Shown here one piece after another: positions 61,558-64,000 of a DNA stretch of 64,000 nt. A program made the translations under genes and the position numbers. Below the pieces are notes generated by a model that was given only the letters and a program-made list of their open reading frames with translations, did not search any database and was not told the origin of the DNA. The stretch's first letter is position 1. The number at the start of each line of letters is the position of its first letter. The DNA comes from Paraburkholderia sp. BCC1884 (GTDB taxonomy: Bacteria > Pseudomonadota > Gammaproteobacteria > Burkholderiales > Burkholderiaceae): the NCBI RefSeq assembly GCF_900996225.1, contig NZ_CAAJGL010000145.1, positions 248,001 to 312,000 of the forward strand, read 5' to 3'.

Positions 61558-63273
61558 ATGACACGACGGTCGCACTTCTTTGCCGCGGGCCTCTTCCTGA
61601 TGGCGTTTGCCGCGCTGAGTGGGTGTCATGACAAAGCGGCGCCCGAGGCCGCGCGAGCCCCGGTTAATGTCGACGTGGTCGACATTGCATTGCGCGACGT
61701 GCCCGTGGCGTTCGACTACGTCGGCCAGACGGAGAGTTCGCAGCAGGTCGAGATTCGCGCGCGCGTGAGCGGCTTTCTCGAGAAGCGCGTGTACGAGGAG
61801 GGCTCGATGGTCCATCAAGGCGACGTCATGTTCCTGATGGACCGCAAGCCATTCCAGGCATCGCTCGACGCCGCGCGCGCCGAGTTTGCCCAGCAGAAGG
61901 CGCGGCTCGACACGGCGCAGGCGAATCTCAACCGCGTCCGTCCGCTGGTGGCGAAAAACGCGCTGAGCCAGAAAGACCTCGACGATTCCATCGGCCAGCA
62001 ACAGGCCGCCGCGGCCGCGCTCGAACAGGCGCGCGCGAACGTCACGAGCGCGAATCTCAATCTCGGCTATACGACGATCACGGCACCCGTCACCGGGCTG
62101 TCGAGCTTTGCGAAGAAGCAGGACGGCTCGTATATCGACGCCTCCAGTAGCCTGCTGACCTACGTCGCCAAGCTCGATCCGATGTGGATCAATTTCTCGC
62201 TGTCCGAAAACGAAATGCTGCAATTGCGCACGCAGACCAAAAACGGCACGTTGAAGCTGCCGGCGGTGGGCGATCTCGAAGCCGTGATCGTGCTCGCGGA
62301 CGGCAGCATCTATCCGCAGCGCGGCCACATCGCGTTCAGGGATGCGTCGCTGAGTTCCGAAACCGGCACTTACCTGATTCGTGCTGCGGTGCCCAATCCC
62401 GGCGGCTCGCTGCGGCCGGGACAATTCGTACGGATCAAGCTGCTCGGCGCACAGCGCAGCGCGGCGGTCGCGGTGCCGCAAGGCGCGGTCATGCAAGGAC
62501 CACGCGGCGAATTCGTCTGGACCGTCGACAAGGACGGCAAAGCCCAGCAGCGCGCCATCGAAGCGGGAGAGTGGAATGGCAACGACTGGGTGGTCAATTC
62601 GGGCTTGAGCGTGGGTGACCGTGTGGTCGTCGATAACTCTTTGCGGCTGATGCCGGGCGCGGCGGTCAACGCGCATGTCGTGCCCTTGCCGGCGGCGAGC
62701 GTGAATATCGCCGCGATTGCAGGCGGTAGTGCGCCGCCGGCGGGCGGCGGCGCGGGCGGCACAGGGCAGGGCGGCGCGGGAGCGAATGCAGGTGCGAACG
62801 CGGGCGCTGGCACCAACGCAGGCGCCAACGCAACGGCAGGTGCCGCAAACCAATCCGCTGGCGCAGGTTCCAGCGCCGCCCAGGCCAACAACACCGCCCG
62901 ATCGGGCAACTCATCGGGCGGCGCAACCGGCGGCGCCGTCACCTCATCCGCGCGCACCGAACTCTTCTTCGCGCTCGGCAGCGCCAGCCTCGATCCGCGG
63001 TCCGCGCAAGGGCTCGCCGCCGTGGCGCGTCAACTGGTGGCGACACCCGGCTCCCGCGCCGTGATCTCCGGCTACACCGACGCCAGCGGCTCCTACGCCG
63101 ACAACGTCAAGCTCGCCGCCGCCCGCGCCGCGACGGTGCGCTCCGCGCTGATCGTCGCGGGCGTCGAGGTCGGCCGCATCGAGATGCACCGGCCCGCGCG
63201 GGTGGTGGCCAGCGACCCGCCCGACAAATCGCGTCGCGTCGACGTCACATTCAGCCCCACGTCGGGAGGCTGA
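61558..63273 (+). CDS. RND efflux periplasmic adaptor fused to an OmpA-like domain
   Basis: This 571-residue lipoprotein (lipobox LSGC, Cys23) has an AcrA/MexE-type adaptor: VEIRARVSGFLEKRVYEEGSMVHQGDVMFLMD, a coiled-coil hairpin (about residues 100-160) and the beta-barrel segment IRAAVPNPGGSLRPGQFVRIKLLG. After about residue 380 comes a Gly/Ala/Asn/Ser-rich linker of some 80 residues, then an OmpA C-terminal domain (residues about 466-571): TELFFALGSASLDPRSAQGL, GYTDASGSYADNVKLAAARAATV and RRVDVTF, with the peptidoglycan-binding Asp and Arg. A standard adaptor is about 380-420 residues. ATG 61558 follows GGAG. It is 3 bp from the pump gene. Confidence 0.9.
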   Translation: MTRRSHFFAAGLFLMAFAALSGCHDKAAPEAARAPVNVDVVDIALRDVPVAFDYVGQTESSQQVEIRARVSGFLEKRVYEEGSMVHQGDVMFLMDRKPFQASLDAARAEFAQQKARLDTAQANLNRVRPLVAKNALSQKDLDDSIGQQQAAAAALEQARANVTSANLNLGYTTITAPVTGLSSFAKKQDGSYIDASSSLLTYVAKLDPMWINFSLSENEMLQLRTQTKNGTLKLPAVGDLEAVIVLADGSIYPQRGHIAFRDASLSSETGTYLIRAAVPNPGGSLRPGQFVRIKLLGAQRSAAVAVPQGAVMQGPRGEFVWTVDKDGKAQQRAIEAGEWNGNDWVVNSGLSVGDRVVVDNSLRLMPGAAVNAHVVPLPAASVNIAAIAGGSAPPAGGGAGGTGQGGAGANAGANAGAGTNAGANATAGAANQSAGAGSSAAQANNTARSGNSSGGATGGAVTSSARTELFFALGSASLDPRSAQGLAAVARQLVATPGSRAVISGYTDASGSYADNVKLAAARAATVRSALIVAGVEVGRIEMHRPARVVASDPPDKSRRVDVTFSPTSGG

Positions 63274-63276
63274 GCG

Positions 63277-64000
63277 ATGAAGTTCGCCCACTTTTTCATC
63301 GACCGGCCGATCTTCGCGTCGGTGGTGTCGATCATCCTCGTGGTGGCCGGCATCGTCGCCATGCTCAATCTGCCGATCGCGCAGTTCCCCGACATCGCGC
63401 CGCCGACCATCACCGTGAGCGCCACCTATCCTGGCGCGAGCGCGGAAGTCGTCGCGCAGAACGTGGCGGCGCCGATCGAGCAGCAGGTGAACGGCGCGGA
63501 CAACATGATGTACATGAACTCGTCGAGCTCGTCGACCGGCAACATGACGCTGACGGTGTACTTCAAGGCCGGCACGGACCCGTCACTCGCGCAGGTGGAC
63601 GTGCAGAATCGCGTGAACCTGGCGCTGCCCACGCTGCCCGATTCGGTGACGGCGCAAGGTGTCTCGGTGCAGAAGCGCTCGTCGGCGTTCATGATGGTGA
63701 TCGCGATCTATTCGCCGGACAACACCTACGACCAGTCGTACGTCGCGAATTACGCGAACGTCTATGTGCTCGATGCGTTGAAGCGGATTCCGGGTGCCAA
63801 TCAGGCGTCGATCTTCGGCTCGGCCGACTACGCCATGCGCATCTGGATCAAACCCGACCGGATGGCGAAGCTCGGCATTACGGTAGCCGATGTGCAGCAG
63901 GCGGTCAGCAATCAGAACCAGCAGTTCTCGGCCGGCCGGCTCGGCCAGGCGCCGACCAACGGCCCCGTGCAGCAGACCTTTCCGGTCGCGACCAAAGGCC
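63277..64000 (+). CDS. RND-family multidrug efflux permease (partial, AcrB/MexF-like)
   Basis: The first 241 residues are visible before the window ends. MKFAHFFIDRPIFASVVSIILVVAGIVAMLNLPIAQFPDIAPPTITVSATYPGASAEVV, GADNMMYMNSSSSSTGNMTLTVYF and NRVNLALPTLPDSV are standard HAE1 RND features: first membrane helix, then pore-domain start. It uses proton motive force to expel drugs or solvents. GGGAGG precedes the ATG; it is translationally close to the adaptor gene (3-bp gap). Confidence 0.95.
   Translation, partial: MKFAHFFIDRPIFASVVSIILVVAGIVAMLNLPIAQFPDIAPPTITVSATYPGASAEVVAQNVAAPIEQQVNGADNMMYMNSSSSSTGNMTLTVYFKAGTDPSLAQVDVQNRVNLALPTLPDSVTAQGVSVQKRSSAFMMVIAIYSPDNTYDQSYVANYANVYVLDALKRIPGANQASIFGSADYAMRIWIKPDRMAKLGITVADVQQAVSNQNQQFSAGRLGQAPTNGPVQQTFPVATKG

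Noticed and set aside
1..64000. CRISPR arrays, rRNA and tRNA genes
   Set aside because: No regularly spaced repeats or tRNA/rRNA-like segments were seen on either strand; tRNA detection by eye is limited.

Overview
The window looks like chromosome or megaplasmid DNA of a high-GC betaproteobacterium, most likely Burkholderiaceae (Paraburkholderia/Burkholderia-like). This rests on the gene complement (six MFS carriers of several subfamilies, several LysR/AraC/GntR/MarR regulators, fused indolepyruvate oxidoreductase, RND efflux, collagen-like lipoprotein) and on the strongly GC-biased third positions of most genes. I saw no rRNA, tRNA or CRISPR. The genus is inferred from familiarity, not from a search.

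Region 1 (1-14.5 kb) is ordinary accessory/core DNA. It holds a D-threonine aldolase-like/HAD pair, a LysR regulator, a sulfotransferase-like protein, an MHS-type MFS carrier, a glycine-rich collagen-like lipoprotein, methylmalonate-semialdehyde dehydrogenase, a MarR-hydrolase-MFS operon with a clear palindromic operator, a VOC protein, DedA, a GNAT acetyltransferase and an ArsR-Old Yellow Enzyme operon.

Region 2 (about 14.6-49.96 kb) behaves as a catabolic island. Its ends are low-coding, partly decayed and carry inverted copies of a 17-bp motif (16/17 matching). Inside lie a Zn alcohol dehydrogenase, three crotonases (one HIBYL-CoA hydrolase-like), a giant fused indolepyruvate:ferredoxin oxidoreductase, an acetolactate synthase-like enzyme, an amidohydrolase, HMG-CoA lyase, two paralogous class II aldolase-fold proteins, a CaiB CoA-transferase, an acyl-CoA dehydrogenase, MmgE/PrpD, a D-2-hydroxyacid dehydrogenase, 3-hydroxyisobutyrate and methylmalonate-semialdehyde dehydrogenases, four MFS importers, two LysR and one GntR/UTRA regulator. 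The chemistry converges on methyl-branched acids: activation, dehydrogenation, hydration, then lyase cleavage or oxidation through methylmalonate semialdehyde. Four copies of an NTGTNCGWACAA motif upstream of island operons suggest one local regulator, perhaps the GntR protein. Decayed transketolase and LysR fragments and a 137-bp repeat flank the GntR gene.

Region 3 (50-64 kb) returns to high-GC coding. It has a PH-domain membrane protein, a small secreted protein, a complete ribitol-type operon (AraC regulator, ABC importer, ribitol dehydrogenase-like SDR, pentulose kinase), an AraC regulator abutting the stump of an ABC exporter gene, a quinone-oxidoreductase-like protein, and the start of an RND efflux operon whose adaptor is fused to an OmpA-like domain and is preceded by a possible leader peptide.
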